Both the position numbers and the translations under genes were made by a program. A stretch of DNA of 5,783 nt from a bacterium (lineage in GTDB: Bacteria; SZUA-79; Acidulodesulfobacterales; Acidulodesulfobacteraceae): contig JAJYZM010000072.1 of NCBI GenBank assembly GCA_021799935.1, positions 1-5,783 of the forward strand. Direction: 5' to 3'. The first letter of the stretch is position 1. Every line of letters begins with the position of its first letter. This document shows, piece by piece, positions 5,685 to 5,783 of the stretch. The notes below the pieces were generated by a model. The model was not told the origin of the DNA and ran no database searches. It worked only from the letters and a program-made list of their open reading frames with translations.

Positions 5685-5783
5685 TTTACAATATTTTTTC
5701 TTAAGTCCGTAAATAATATCTCTGAGCGTTTCTTCTTTTTCCGCCCATATGCTTATCGCATTAAAGCCTATATTTTTTATCCT
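5682..5783 (-). CDS. C-terminal end of an unidentified gene upstream of cas12a (5' end outside window)
   Basis: Thirty-three codons and a TAA stop are visible, and the frame stays open to the window edge. The gene ends 11 bases before cas12a and its stop is fused to the cas12a ribosome site, so the two are probably co-expressed. The visible end includes GFNAISIWAEKEETL followed by a basic amphipathic tail (YGLKKKYCK). It does not look like the end of Cas1, Cas2 or Cas4. The pattern 'Gly-aromatic, hydrophobic strand, IW, acidic cluster, helix' is loosely reminiscent of the C-terminus of Vsr/DUF559-type PD-(D/E)XK nucleases, but the fragment is too short to assign. That the frame is coding is likely, given its stop position and coupling; the product is unknown. 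Confidence 0.6.
   Translation of the reverse strand, partial: RIKNIGFNAISIWAEKEETLRDIIYGLKKKYCK

Noticed and set aside
5498..5704. Plus-strand open frame of 68 codons crossing the cas12a start.
   Set aside because: Antisense to the cas12a N-terminus and the coupled upstream gene; no support for expression.

Overview
The window is AT-rich bacterial DNA and all gene content reads on the minus strand. In transcription order, from high to low coordinates, it holds: the last 33 codons of an unidentified gene; a complete cas12a (cpf1)-family effector gene of 1177 codons; a short leader; a type V-A CRISPR array of 16 repeats plus one decayed terminal repeat; a small gene for a C-terminally membrane-anchored protein of unknown function; and the N-terminal 134 codons of a ParB/RepB/Spo0J-family protein. 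Cas12a occurs in very different phyla, so the window does not identify the host. The ParB-family gene hints at a plasmid, phage or integrated element, but one such gene does not prove it.

The effector is the notable item. Its overall architecture, its PAM-contact lysine (K570), its probable crRNA-processing residues (H738/H739, K744/K746, K753), its bridge helix and its Nuc-domain arginine (R1100) all look conserved. Two of the three RuvC catalytic carboxylates are replaced, however. The RuvC-I Asp in the usual GIDRGERN motif is His799 (GVHRAENH), and the RuvC-III Asp in the usual NADANGAY motif is Ala1132 (NAAANGAY). Only the RuvC-II Glu889 remains. The frame is otherwise intact, so this looks like a naturally DNase-dead Cas12a, kept as an RNA-guided DNA binder and probably still able to process its own guides.

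The array lies directly downstream of cas12a with no cas1, cas2 or cas4 between them. The repeat 3' end, AATTTCTACTGTTGTAGAT, is the standard Cas12a guide handle. Eight identical repeats sit at the cas12a/leader end and degenerate repeats at the far end, which fixes transcription as minus strand. In the older half two repeat versions alternate strictly. One spacer is unusually long (45 nt) and holds a terminator-like hairpin. Related CCGGTC/GACCGG inverted repeats lie on either side of the array.

Working model (inference): the upstream gene and cas12a are translationally coupled and may act together. The dead effector, loaded with array guides, could silence or mark targets by binding. The fragment of the upstream gene weakly resembles the C-terminal end of Vsr/DUF559-type nucleases, so cleavage might be outsourced, but 33 residues are too few to decide. 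Whether the membrane-anchored protein and the ParB-like protein belong to the system or only to the carrier replicon cannot be settled from this window.
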